Assembly (NCBI GenBank): GCA_025057055.1
Contig: JANWYF010000059.1
Location: 1-43,369 of the forward strand
Length of the DNA: 43,369 nt
Direction of reading: 5' to 3'
DNA from: Rhodovarius sp.
GTDB lineage: Bacteria > Pseudomonadota > Alphaproteobacteria > Acetobacterales > Acetobacteraceae
In this document: positions 27,245 to 42,649 of the stretch, in pieces
Numbering within the stretch: the stretch's first letter is position 1
Layout of the letters: the number at the start of each line of letters is the position of its first letter
Notes under the pieces: model-generated
Database searches by the model: none
Seen by the model: the letters and a program-made list of their open reading frames with translations, nothing else
What the model was told of the DNA's origin: nothing
Program-made: the position numbers and the translations under genes

Positions 27245-27913
27245 ATGCCGCTTTCGCCACCGGTCGCGCGCGAGCTGCTGCACCTGCGCGACATCGCGCT
27301 CAAGGGCTACCAGCGCGAGGATGGTCTCTTCGACATCGAGGCGCATCTGGTCGACACCAAGACCTACGGCTTCCCGAGCGAGCATCGCGGCCGGGTCGAG
27401 CCCGGCGAGCCCTTGCACGGGATGTGGGTGCGCCTGACCATCGACATGGACATGAACGTCATCGCCTGCGAGGCGGCGTCCGACTTCACCCCCTTCGCCA
27501 TCTGCCCGCAGGCCGCCCCCAACTTCGCCGCCCTGGCGGGCCTCAAGATCGGGCCGGGCTTCAACAAGGCGGTGCAGGAGCGGGTGGGCGGGGTCAAGGG
27601 CTGCACCCATCTGCGCGAGCTGCTGGCCCAGATGGCCACCGTCGCCTTCCAGACCCTCTATCCGGTCCGCGCCAGGCGCGAGGCCGAGGAGCGCCGCGCC
27701 GCCTCCGCCGCGGCGGCGGCCGGCACCGTCTCGGGCGAACCGCCGGCCAGCCCGGGCCGCCGCCCTGCCCTGCTCGATTCCTGCTACGCCTATCGGGCCG
27801 ATGGGCCCGTGGTGGCGCGGCGTTGGCCGGAATGGGCCCGCCCCCCTCAGCCGGCAGAGCCGCAGCCGGCAGATCCGGCTGTCTCCTCCGCCGGGGCGGC
27901 GGCGAAGGTCTGA
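27245..27913 (+). CDS. DUF2889 domain protein
   Basis: HLRDIALKGYQREDGLFDIEAHLVDTKTYGF...IDMDMNVIACEAASDFTPFAICPQAAPNFAALAGLKIGPGFNKAVQERVGGVKGCTHLRELL. Confidence 0.85.
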   Translation: MPLSPPVARELLHLRDIALKGYQREDGLFDIEAHLVDTKTYGFPSEHRGRVEPGEPLHGMWVRLTIDMDMNVIACEAASDFTPFAICPQAAPNFAALAGLKIGPGFNKAVQERVGGVKGCTHLRELLAQMATVAFQTLYPVRARREAEERRAASAAAAAGTVSGEPPASPGRRPALLDSCYAYRADGPVVARRWPEWARPPQPAEPQPADPAVSSAGAAAKV

Positions 27914-30480
27914 AGCAGCGGCGGCAGCAACAGCCCCACCGCTAGCAGCGAATAGCCGAGAGAAAGAGAAAGCAGCACCCCCATGCTGGCGGTGCCCGGA
28001 TGGGGTGAGACCGCCAGCGCCCCGAAGGCTGCCGCGTTGGTCAGAGCCGAGAAGGCGACGGCGCGGGCCAGCGGGCTGGCCAAGAGCTGGCGTTCGCCGC
28101 GGACCCAGGCCGCGATGAAATAGATGTCGAAGGCCACGCCCATGCCGAAGAGCAGCGGCAGGGCGATGATGTTGGCCAGGTTGAAGGTCGGGCCGACCAG
28201 CACGGCATGCGCCGCCGTCAGCAGCCCCGCCAAGATGAGGGGCAGCAGCGCCATCAGCGCCAGCCGGACGCTGCGCAGGGTCCACAGCAGCAGCCCGACC
28301 ACGATCAGGGTCGCGATCAGCCCGGCCGTGGCGAAGGCGCGCTGGACGGTGCGCGAGCCCTCCCGCGTTGAGACCGGCGCACCGGTCACCCGCGGCTCGA
28401 CCGCTTGCACGGCGGCGGCGAAGCGCGCCAGCGCCGCGGCATCATGGCCGAGCACGGCCGGAGTGATCTGCACCCGCGCCCGCCCATCGCGGGTGATCCA
28501 TTCCTCCCGCAGCGCCTCGGGCAGATCTTCGAGCCCGACCGGGCCGGCCTCCAGCATCGCCTGCACCCGCCGCAGCATCTCGGCCAAGCCGGGCAGCAGC
28601 GCCTGGGCCAGGCGGGCGCGCGAGGCGGGCTCAGCCTCGGCCAGGGCAAGGAAGGCCGCCCCGAGCCGGCGCGCCGCCCGCGCCGCCGCCTCCTCGCCGG
28701 TGGCACCGCCGAGCATCCGGCCCGCCTCGGCCAGCGCCTCGGCCGCTTCGGCATCGGTGGGCGGGGCAGCGGGGCTGGCAAGGAAGCCCGGCGCCAGGAT
28801 GAGCCGCGCATCCTCGATCAGCGCGAGCTTCTCGGCCTGCGCCTCGGGCAGGAAACTCGCCAGGGTCAGCACCCGCCCGACTTCGGGCAGGGCAGCGAGC
28901 CGCGCCGCCAGCGCTTCGGCGGCCGCCAGATCCTCGACCACCACCTCGAGCATGTTGGGCGTGGTCTCGGCCGCCTCGGTGAGCTCGAGATAGGTCGCCA
29001 CCGCCTCGCTCTGGCGATCGCGCAGGTTGATGGGATCGGTATCGAAGCGCAGCTTGGGCAGCAGAAGCAGGCAGCCCAGGGCCAGCAGCGCAGCACCCGC
29101 GAGCATCGGCCGGGCATGGCGGATCAGCCAGGAATCGAGCGGGGCGAGTGCGGGATAGCCCACTTCGCGCGCCTCCGCCCGCGGGGCGGTGGCCACGAGC
29201 AGAGCCGGCAGCAACGTCATCGCCATCGCCCAGGCGATCAGGATGCCCGCGCCGGAGACCAGCCCGAGCTCGGCCAGGCCCAGATAATCGGTGGGCAGGA
29301 AGGAGAAGAAGGAGAGCGCGCAAGCGAGGGCGGCGAGCGTCATGCCAGGCCCCGCAGCACGGGCGGCCGCCACCAGCGCCGGGGCGAGTGCGGCATGATG
29401 CCGCCGCTCCGCCCGATAGCGCACGCAGAGCTGGATGCCAAAATCCACCCCGAGGCCGATGAAGAGCACGGCAAAGGCGATCGAGAGCGGATTGAACCGC
29501 CCGAGCAGGAGCAGGCCCAAGGCGGCGGTGACAGCCAGGCCGCAGAGCAGGAGCACGAGCAGCGGCAGGATCAGCCGCCAGGACCGCAGCGCCAGGAACA
29601 GGAGGAGCCCGGTCAGCGCAAAGGAGAGCACGACCGATTCGGCTGCCCCGCGCTCCAGCGTCGCGAACTCCTCATCGGCCATGGCGATCTGGCCGGTCAG
29701 GCGGATCCGCACGCCCTCGGTCATCAGCGGCGCGGCGGCGGCGCGGATGGCAGCCGTGGCCTCCCCGGCCGCGGCCAGGGCGGCGAAGTCGAGCCGCGGC
29801 TGGATCAGCACGAAACGCCGCCGCTCGAGCGCAGCCGCGCCGCGGCCGGTGAGCAGCCGGGTCCAGTCCGGCTCCGCGACCCGGCCGGCCAGGGCGGCCT
29901 CGGCCGCCTCGGCAAAGGCGGCCAGCGCCTCAGCCAGCGGATCGAGGCTCGCCTCCCCGCGCGCGACGCCCTCCATGGCGCTCTGCAGCAGCGCCGCGAT
30001 GCCGCGCAGGCTCGGATCGGCCGCCAGCGTGCCGAGCATCGGCTGCGCCTCGATCAGCCGGGCGGTGAGCGATTCGACCTCCGCCAGATCGAGGTAGAGG
30101 ATTCCGTTGCGGTCGAAGAAGGGCCCGGCATCGGGCCGCGCCACGCGACGGAACAGAACGGCGCGGGCGGACAGCGCCTCGGCCAGCCGCGCGGCGGTCC
30201 GGTCGGCCAGCAGCGCATGGGGCGCATCGATCACCGCCACGATCAGGTCCTGCCGGTGCGGGAAGGCCTGCTCGAGCGCCGCTTCAGCCTGACGCCAGGG
30301 CAGATCGGGCGGAAACAGCGCCGCCACATCCGAGGTGAGGGCAAAGCGCTGGACCGCGACCTGCAACGCCAGCGCGGTCACCACCCCGTAGAGGACCAGC
30401 ACGAGGCGCCATCGCCGCAGCGCACCGCCGACAAGCCCCGCCACCGCACGGGCGACCCAGCCCTCAGACTGCACGGCCAT
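27847..30480 (-). CDS. hpnN: Hopanoid-associated RND/MMPL transporter HpnN
   Basis: 877-aa RND-type membrane protein with SSD/MMPL helices (FAVLFIGLGVDFGIQLCVRYRAERR...; LPLLFGMGVAFDIYFIAAWVRGER), divergent from hpnH. Internal start at 30480. Confidence 0.88.
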   Translation of the reverse strand: MAVQSEGWVARAVAGLVGGALRRWRLVLVLYGVVTALALQVAVQRFALTSDVAALFPPDLPWRQAEAALEQAFPHRQDLIVAVIDAPHALLADRTAARLAEALSARAVLFRRVARPDAGPFFDRNGILYLDLAEVESLTARLIEAQPMLGTLAADPSLRGIAALLQSAMEGVARGEASLDPLAEALAAFAEAAEAALAGRVAEPDWTRLLTGRGAAALERRRFVLIQPRLDFAALAAAGEATAAIRAAAAPLMTEGVRIRLTGQIAMADEEFATLERGAAESVVLSFALTGLLLFLALRSWRLILPLLVLLLCGLAVTAALGLLLLGRFNPLSIAFAVLFIGLGVDFGIQLCVRYRAERRHHAALAPALVAAARAAGPGMTLAALACALSFFSFLPTDYLGLAELGLVSGAGILIAWAMAMTLLPALLVATAPRAEAREVGYPALAPLDSWLIRHARPMLAGAALLALGCLLLLPKLRFDTDPINLRDRQSEAVATYLELTEAAETTPNMLEVVVEDLAAAEALAARLAALPEVGRVLTLASFLPEAQAEKLALIEDARLILAPGFLASPAAPPTDAEAAEALAEAGRMLGGATGEEAAARAARRLGAAFLALAEAEPASRARLAQALLPGLAEMLRRVQAMLEAGPVGLEDLPEALREEWITRDGRARVQITPAVLGHDAAALARFAAAVQAVEPRVTGAPVSTREGSRTVQRAFATAGLIATLIVVGLLLWTLRSVRLALMALLPLILAGLLTAAHAVLVGPTFNLANIIALPLLFGMGVAFDIYFIAAWVRGERQLLASPLARAVAFSALTNAAAFGALAVSPHPGTASMGVLLSLSLGYSLLAVGLLLPPLLQTFAAAPAEETAGSAGCGSAG

Positions 30481-30649
30481 GAAGGAGAGGCTGAGCGCTG
30501 GGCATGCGCCCCTCTGGATGGCAGGGCGCGGGAAGTCAATCCGGCGCCCGGCTTGGCCGGCATCCGCAGCCCCCTTGGGCAAGGCCTGCCGGACGTGTTA
30601 TGCGCGCAGAAGCTCGGCGGGGGCCGAGAGAGCAGGGGATTGCGCCCGG

Positions 30650-31846
30650 ATGGGTATTCCACTCAAGCAACAGGCGCGCATCGCCGCCTATATCCTCAAG
30701 CAGAGGCTGGCCGGGCGGAAGCGCTTCCCGCTGGTCCTGATGCTCGAGCCGCTGTTCCGCTGCAACCTGGCCTGCGCCGGCTGCGGCAAGATCGACTATC
30801 CGGATGCGATCCTGAACAAGCGCCTCTCGGTCGAGGAGTGCCTGAGCGCGGCCGAAGAATGCGGCGCGCCGGTGGTGGCGATCGCCGGCGGCGAGCCGCT
30901 GCTGCATCGGGACATGCCCGAGATCGTGCGGGGGCTGCTGGCCCAGGGGCGGATCGTCATTCTCTGCACCAATGCCCTGTTGCTTGAGAAGAAGATCGAC
31001 CAATACACCCCGCATGATCGCTTCATCTGGGATATCCACCTCGACGGCGACCGCGAACAGCACGACTGGGCGGTCAGCCAGCAGGGGGTCTACGACCGTG
31101 CGGTGGCGGCGCTGAAGCTCGCCAAGGCCAAGGGCTTCCGCACCGCGATCAACTGCACCCTGTTCAACAATGCCGATCCCGAACGGACCGCCCGCTTCTT
31201 CGACGAGGTGACGGCGATGGGGGTCGACAACATCATGGTCAGCCCGGGCTATGCCTATGAACGGGCGCCGGACCAGAAGCACTTCCTCAACCGCAAGGCG
31301 ACGAAGGAGCTCTTCCGGGCGATCTTCCGCCGCAACGACGGGGCCGGCGGCAAGCCGCGCTGGCGGATGGGCAACAGCCCGCTCTTCCTCGACTTCCTGG
31401 CCGGGAATCAGGACTATCGCTGCACCCCCTGGGGCAATCCGACGCGCAACATCTTCGGCTGGCAGCGGCCCTGCTACCTGCTCGGCGAGGGTTACGCGAA
31501 GAGCTTCCGCGAATTGATGGAGACCACCGACTGGGACCGCTACGGCACCGGCAACTACGAGAAATGCGCCGATTGCATGGTCCATTCCGGCTATGAGGCC
31601 ACCGCCGCGCTCGATGCCTTCGCCCGCCCCTGGAAGGCGCTGATGGTGGCGCTGCGCGGGCCGCGCACCGAAGGGCCGATGGCGCCCGAGATCGACCTCT
31701 CGCGCCAGCGGCCGGCGGAATATGTCTTCAGCGCCCATGTCCAGAAGGCGCTGGCCGAGATGGCGCATGAGCCGCCCACGACTGCACGGCGCGGCGCCAA
31801 GCATGGCGGTTCGGGCGAGGGCCCGCCGCGGCTGGCCGCCGAGTAG
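30650..31846 (+). CDS. hpnH: Adenosyl-hopene transferase HpnH (radical SAM)
   Basis: MGIPLKQQARIAAYILKQRLAGRKRFPLVLMLEPLFRCNLACAGCGKIDYPDAILNKRLSVEECLSAAEECGAPVVAIAGGEPLLH; highly characteristic. Confidence 0.97.
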   Translation: MGIPLKQQARIAAYILKQRLAGRKRFPLVLMLEPLFRCNLACAGCGKIDYPDAILNKRLSVEECLSAAEECGAPVVAIAGGEPLLHRDMPEIVRGLLAQGRIVILCTNALLLEKKIDQYTPHDRFIWDIHLDGDREQHDWAVSQQGVYDRAVAALKLAKAKGFRTAINCTLFNNADPERTARFFDEVTAMGVDNIMVSPGYAYERAPDQKHFLNRKATKELFRAIFRRNDGAGGKPRWRMGNSPLFLDFLAGNQDYRCTPWGNPTRNIFGWQRPCYLLGEGYAKSFRELMETTDWDRYGTGNYEKCADCMVHSGYEATAALDAFARPWKALMVALRGPRTEGPMAPEIDLSRQRPAEYVFSAHVQKALAEMAHEPPTTARRGAKHGGSGEGPPRLAAE

Positions 31847-31849
31847 CGG

Positions 31850-31878
31850 TTGACTCCCGGCCCGACCCGGGGCTATTC
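31850..31878 (+). promoter_or_regulatory. Candidate sigma-70-type promoter for rplU-rpmA
   Basis: TTGACT (31850-31855), 17-bp spacer, CTATTC (31873-31878), just after the hpnH stop codon. Confidence 0.5.
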
Positions 31879-31892
31879 CCCCCGCCCTGGCA

Positions 31893-31917
31893 GGCGGCTC
31901 GGGCCGCTGTTTTTCTT
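31893..31917 (+). terminator. Intrinsic-terminator-like hairpin with T-tract upstream of rplU (hpnH terminator and/or rplU leader attenuator)
   Basis: GCGGC-TCGG-GCCGC followed by TGTTTTTCTT. Confidence 0.65.
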
Positions 31918-31945
31918 GGGCTTGTGCCCGGTCTAGAGGTTTCCG

Positions 31946-32263
31946 ATGACGTTCGCAGTGATCCGCACCGGCGGCAAGCAGTACCGGGTTGCGCCGGAGG
32001 CGGTTCTGGTGGTCGAAAAGCTCGACGCCGAGCCCGGCGCCACCGTCACTTTCCACGATGTCCTGGCCGTCTCGACCGAGAACGGGCTGACCATCGGCGC
32101 CCCCACCGTGCCGGGGGCAAGCGTGACCGCCACGGTGCTGGAGCAGCGCAAGGGCGAGAAGGTGATCGTCTTCAAGAAGCGGCGCCGCAAGAACAGCCGC
32201 CGCAAGCGCGGGCATCGCCAGCACGAGACGGTGCTGCGCATCAACGCGATCGCCGCCGGCTGA
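31946..32263 (+). CDS. rplU: 50S ribosomal protein L21
   Basis: [40 protein letters not shown]...[25 protein letters not shown]. Confidence 0.98.
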   Translation: MTFAVIRTGGKQYRVAPEAVLVVEKLDAEPGATVTFHDVLAVSTENGLTIGAPTVPGASVTATVLEQRKGEKVIVFKKRRRKNSRRKRGHRQHETVLRINAIAAG

Positions 32264-32275
32264 GGAGCAGGACAG

Positions 32276-32545
32276 ATGGCACACAAGAAGGCTGGTGGTT
32301 CCTCGCGCAACGGCCGCGATTCGGCGGGCCGTCGGCTCGGGGTGAAGCGCTTCGGAGGGCAGTTCGTGCTGGCGGGCAATATCCTGGTGCGCCAGCGCGG
32401 CACCAAGATGCGCGCCGGGGAGAATGTCGGGATGGGGCGCGACCACACCCTCTTCGCGCTCATCGACGGCAAGGTCGCCTTCCGCCGCCGCGCCGGCGGG
32501 CGGCTGTACGTCTCGGTCGAACCCGTCGCACCGGCGGCGGAGTGA
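32276..32545 (+). CDS. rpmA: 50S ribosomal protein L27
   Basis: [62 protein letters not shown]. Confidence 0.98.
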   Translation: MAHKKAGGSSRNGRDSAGRRLGVKRFGGQFVLAGNILVRQRGTKMRAGENVGMGRDHTLFALIDGKVAFRRRAGGRLYVSVEPVAPAAE

Positions 32546-32978
32546 CGGCGGCGGCGCGGCGCCGGCAGCCGCGCCCCCACCCGGCCACACGCCCCTCCTC
32601 CCGGCAGCACCGACCCAGGGCAGCGCTCAACCCGCTCCGTTTCGGCGTGGGGGGCCAACACATCCCGCCCGGCAGTTGCGCCTGGCCAGCGGGTCCAAAC
32701 CCATGCTGCGCAGCGCTGCCCCTGCATCGCTCCCTCCCGCCGCTGCGGGGCAGCCGGCCGACGGCTGCCGGGCGGTCCCGCCGCCCTTCGCGGCTCCCCC
32801 CGGAAGCCCGCGCGGCGGTGCTGCGCCGGCGGGCCCATCCCTGCGCACCCCGCCGCCGGGCCGAGGCCGAATGGCCGGAGGCGGTCCGTGGCAGCCTTGC
32901 GGCAGCGGCCATGATCGCGCCGGAAGGGCCGCGCGGTGCTGGCACGGCGGGCGGGCCTTGGCGAGGGGCGGCTCCTGA

Positions 32979-35233
<2,255 letters not shown>

Positions 35234-35685
35234 GCATCGGCCCGGTCACCACCCGGCTGCTGCCTGAGGCGCAGGCCGCATGGAGGGCGGCCTCCGCCTC
35301 CGCCAGCGCGGGGGCGAGGCTGTCTGCACCCGGGGGCAGTTCGGCGAGGCCCATGGCCGGGGTTCCGGCGCCGGCGGCAGCAATGCGCCCGGCAAGCAGG
35401 TGCATCCGCTCGCAGGCCGCGCCGATGTCGCAATCGGGCAGCAGCAGCAGCATGCGATCCGGCCCCAACCGGCAGCGCAGATCTCCCGCGCGCAGCAGCG
35501 CCGCGGCCTGCGCGGCGGCGACCGCAAGGCCGGCCGCGCCATCGGCCGGGCGGAGCAGAACGACCGAGACGAACACCGCACGCCGCTGCCACTGCGCCAA
35601 CAGAAGGGGTGCGGCCTCGGCCAGGAAGGCCGCGGAGAGCAGGCCGGTTTCGGCATCCCGCAGCGGATCAGCCATGGCCCGCCCC

Positions 35686-36417
35686 TCAGGCGCCGCTGGG
35701 CTGCCCCCCTGCCCCGGCCAGCGCCGGGCCGGGGGCAGCCGGAGCGCGCAGGGGTTGATAGGCGACATCGGCGAAGGCGAGCAGCCGGCGCTCGAGCTGA
35801 AGAAAGGCCGCACGCAGCGGCGGGGGGACCGGCGCATCGGGCGTTTCGCTGCGATGGCGCAGCCAGCGCGCGAGCATGGCCGGGCCGCGCCGGTGCGCCG
35901 CGGCGATCAGCCCCGCTTCGGTGAGCGGGATCTCCTGGCCACCGAGGCCCCGCAGGACCATCCCCCGACGGTCGGTCAGGCCGAGGCGCTGCAGCTGCGC
36001 CTCGAGCCTCTGCAGGAAGGCGGTCATCGCTGCCTCCTGCGCGGCGGGGCGGGCGAGGAAATCCTCCTCGCTGGCGACGCCGTGCTGCGCTGCCAGGGCG
36101 CTCCAGCGCCCGTCGGGCAGGCGCCAGCCGATGTCCTGCAAGGCCACGGGCAGGAACTGATAGCGGCCGAGCGCCCCGCTGCGCGGGTTGCGCAGATGCC
36201 ACCCGCCGCCCGGGTGTTCGGCGCTGCGTTCTGCCTCCGCAATGCGCTGGCGGAAGAGAGAGTTGGGAGCGGCCTCCGACCGGCCGGAGGCGGCCGCTGC
36301 CGGGGCCTGGGGCGCAAGCAGGGCAGCGAAGCCAGCGCCGGCGCGCACAGGAGCTGCAGGCGGACGCGCCGGCAAGGAGGGCGGGCCGACGGGACCGGGC
36401 GAGGCGGTGCCGATCAT
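35686..36417 (-). CDS. Lysozyme/transglycosylase-like protein, unknown function
   Basis: LFRQRIAEAERSAEHPGGGWHLRNPRSGALGRYQFLPVALQDIGW...HGVASEEDFLARPAAQEAAMTAFLQRLEAQLQRLG...EAGLIAAAHRRGPAMLARWL. Confidence 0.6.
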   Translation of the reverse strand: MIGTASPGPVGPPSLPARPPAAPVRAGAGFAALLAPQAPAAAASGRSEAAPNSLFRQRIAEAERSAEHPGGGWHLRNPRSGALGRYQFLPVALQDIGWRLPDGRWSALAAQHGVASEEDFLARPAAQEAAMTAFLQRLEAQLQRLGLTDRRGMVLRGLGGQEIPLTEAGLIAAAHRRGPAMLARWLRHRSETPDAPVPPPLRAAFLQLERRLLAFADVAYQPLRAPAAPGPALAGAGGQPSGA

Positions 36418-36448
36418 GGCGCCAGCATCCGCCCCGATCCCTAACGCT

Positions 36449-36468
36449 CCCCTACCCGGCGGGAGGGG
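36449..36468 (-). terminator. Small GC hairpin downstream of gltB, terminator-like
   Basis: CCCCT-ACCCGGCGGG-AGGGG on + strand; no T-tract. Confidence 0.3.
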
Positions 36469-36483
36469 GGCAGGCGCGCCGGG

Positions 36484-41010
<4,527 letters not shown>

Positions 41011-41015
41011 CCTGC

Positions 41016-42455
41016 TCACTCCGCCGCCACGGCCGGCCGGGCCTGTTCCTGAAGATAAGCGTCGATCTGTTCGGCCGCATCGCGGCCGTCGCGGATCGCC
41101 CACACCACAAGGCTGGCGCCGCGCACGATGTCACCGCCGGCGAAGACGCCGGGCAGCGAGGTCATCATGCTCCGGTGGTCGACCTTGAGCGTGCCCCAGC
41201 GCGTCACCTCGAGCCCCGGCTCCCCGAACAGGGTGGGCAGATCCTCCGGATCGAAGCCGAGCGCCTTGATCGCCATATCTGCCCTCTGCAGGAAGGAGGA
41301 CCCCGCGATCGGCTCCACCGCCGCCCGCCCAGTGGCATCTGGCAGGCCGAGATGCATGCGCTGGGCGCGCACCGCGGTCAGGCGCCCGTCGACTCCTTCG
41401 AAGGCCTCGGGCGCGGCCAGCCAGACGAAGCGCACACCCTCCTCCTCGGCGTTGTGCACCTCGCGCATGGAGCCCGGCATGTTGGCGCGGTCGCGCCGAT
41501 AGAGGCAAGTGACCGAGGCCGCGCCCTGGCGGACCGCCGTGCGCACGCAATCCATCGCGGTATCGCCGCCGCCGATCACCACCACATGCCGCCCCCCCGC
41601 ATGGAGCGTGCCGTCGGCATAGGCCGGGACGTGATCGCCCAGGCCATGGCGGTTGGCCGCGGTCAGGTAATCGAGCGCAGCATGCACCCCGCGCAGCCCC
41701 GCCCCCGGCAGGACCACATCGCGCGCCTTGTAGACGCCAGTTGCGAGGAAGACCGCATCGTGGCGCGCGCGCAGCTCAGCCAGGGAGATGTCGCGGCCGA
41801 CCTCCGTCCGGAGGTGGAAGCGGATGCCGGCCGCCTCGAACTGCTGCCAGCGGCGCAGCACCACCTCCTTCTCCAGCTTGAAGTTGGGGATGCCATAGAT
41901 CATCAGGCCGCCGACGCGGTCGTAGCGGTCATAGACGTGCACCTGATAGCCCCGCAGGCGCAGCCGTTCCGCCGCGGCGAGGCCGGCCGGCCCGGCGCCC
42001 ACGATGCCCACCGACTGCGGCAGCTCCCGCCGCGGCAGGGGCGGCTTCACCCAACCCCGCTGCCAGGCGGTATCGACGATGTATTTCTCGATCGCGCCGA
42101 TGGTGACCGAGTCAAAGCCCTTCTCGATCACGCAATGGCCTTCGCACAGGCGGTCCTGGGGGCAGACACGGCCACAAATCTCGGGGAAGGTGTTGGTGGC
42201 CGCGGCGACCTCATAGGCCTCCTCGAGCCGGTTCTCGGCGGTCAGCTTCAGCCAGTCGGGGATATTGTTGTTGAGCGGGCAGTGCACCTGGCAGAAGGGC
42301 ACGCCGCATTGGCTGCAGCGGCTCGCCTGTTCGGCCGCCTGGGCGGGTTCGAAGCCCGCGTAGATCTCGCGGAAGTCCTTCCGCCGGGCCGCGGCTTCGC
42401 GCTTTTCCGGCATCTGCTGCTGGATGCGCACGAATTGCAGCATGCGTTCGGCCAT
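41016..42455 (-). CDS. gltD: Glutamate synthase small subunit
   Basis: QASRCSQCGVPFCQVHCPLNNNIPDWLKLTAENRLEEAYEVAAATNTFPEICGRVCPQDRLCEGHCVIEKGF; VGIVGAGPAGLAAAERLR. Confidence 0.98.
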   Translation of the reverse strand: MAERMLQFVRIQQQMPEKREAAARRKDFREIYAGFEPAQAAEQASRCSQCGVPFCQVHCPLNNNIPDWLKLTAENRLEEAYEVAAATNTFPEICGRVCPQDRLCEGHCVIEKGFDSVTIGAIEKYIVDTAWQRGWVKPPLPRRELPQSVGIVGAGPAGLAAAERLRLRGYQVHVYDRYDRVGGLMIYGIPNFKLEKEVVLRRWQQFEAAGIRFHLRTEVGRDISLAELRARHDAVFLATGVYKARDVVLPGAGLRGVHAALDYLTAANRHGLGDHVPAYADGTLHAGGRHVVVIGGGDTAMDCVRTAVRQGAASVTCLYRRDRANMPGSMREVHNAEEEGVRFVWLAAPEAFEGVDGRLTAVRAQRMHLGLPDATGRAAVEPIAGSSFLQRADMAIKALGFDPEDLPTLFGEPGLEVTRWGTLKVDHRSMMTSLPGVFAGGDIVRGASLVVWAIRDGRDAAEQIDAYLQEQARPAVAAE

Positions 42456-42621
42456 GGCGTCCCACCCGTGACTGGAGCGCGGCGCCGGCAGGCGCGCCGC
42501 CCGGGCCTGTTATCAGCCCCTGACCGGGAGGGGAAGCGGGCGCCGCCGTTTTAGGACAGATTTTCTGCCTCAATACGGCGGATGGACGGGCGGATGGCGC
42601 TGCCAGCCCAGCTTGCCGGCA

Positions 42622-42649
42622 GAAATAGGGCCGCTTGCGGACCTATTTC
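42622..42649 (-). terminator. Strong hairpin overlapping the stop codon of the NDUFA9-like gene
   Basis: GAAATAGG-g-CCG-CTTG-CGG-a-CCTATTTC: 8-bp perfect arms plus inner stem; lies at the 3' end of the reverse-strand gene. Confidence 0.55.

Noticed and set aside
28405-30987. 860-aa + strand ORF opposite hpnN
   Set aside because: Charged low-complexity shadow translation; hpnN on the reverse strand is clearly coding.
30536-32590. 684-aa reverse-strand ORF opposite hpnH and rplU/rpmA
   Set aside because: Antisense shadow across three well-recognised genes.
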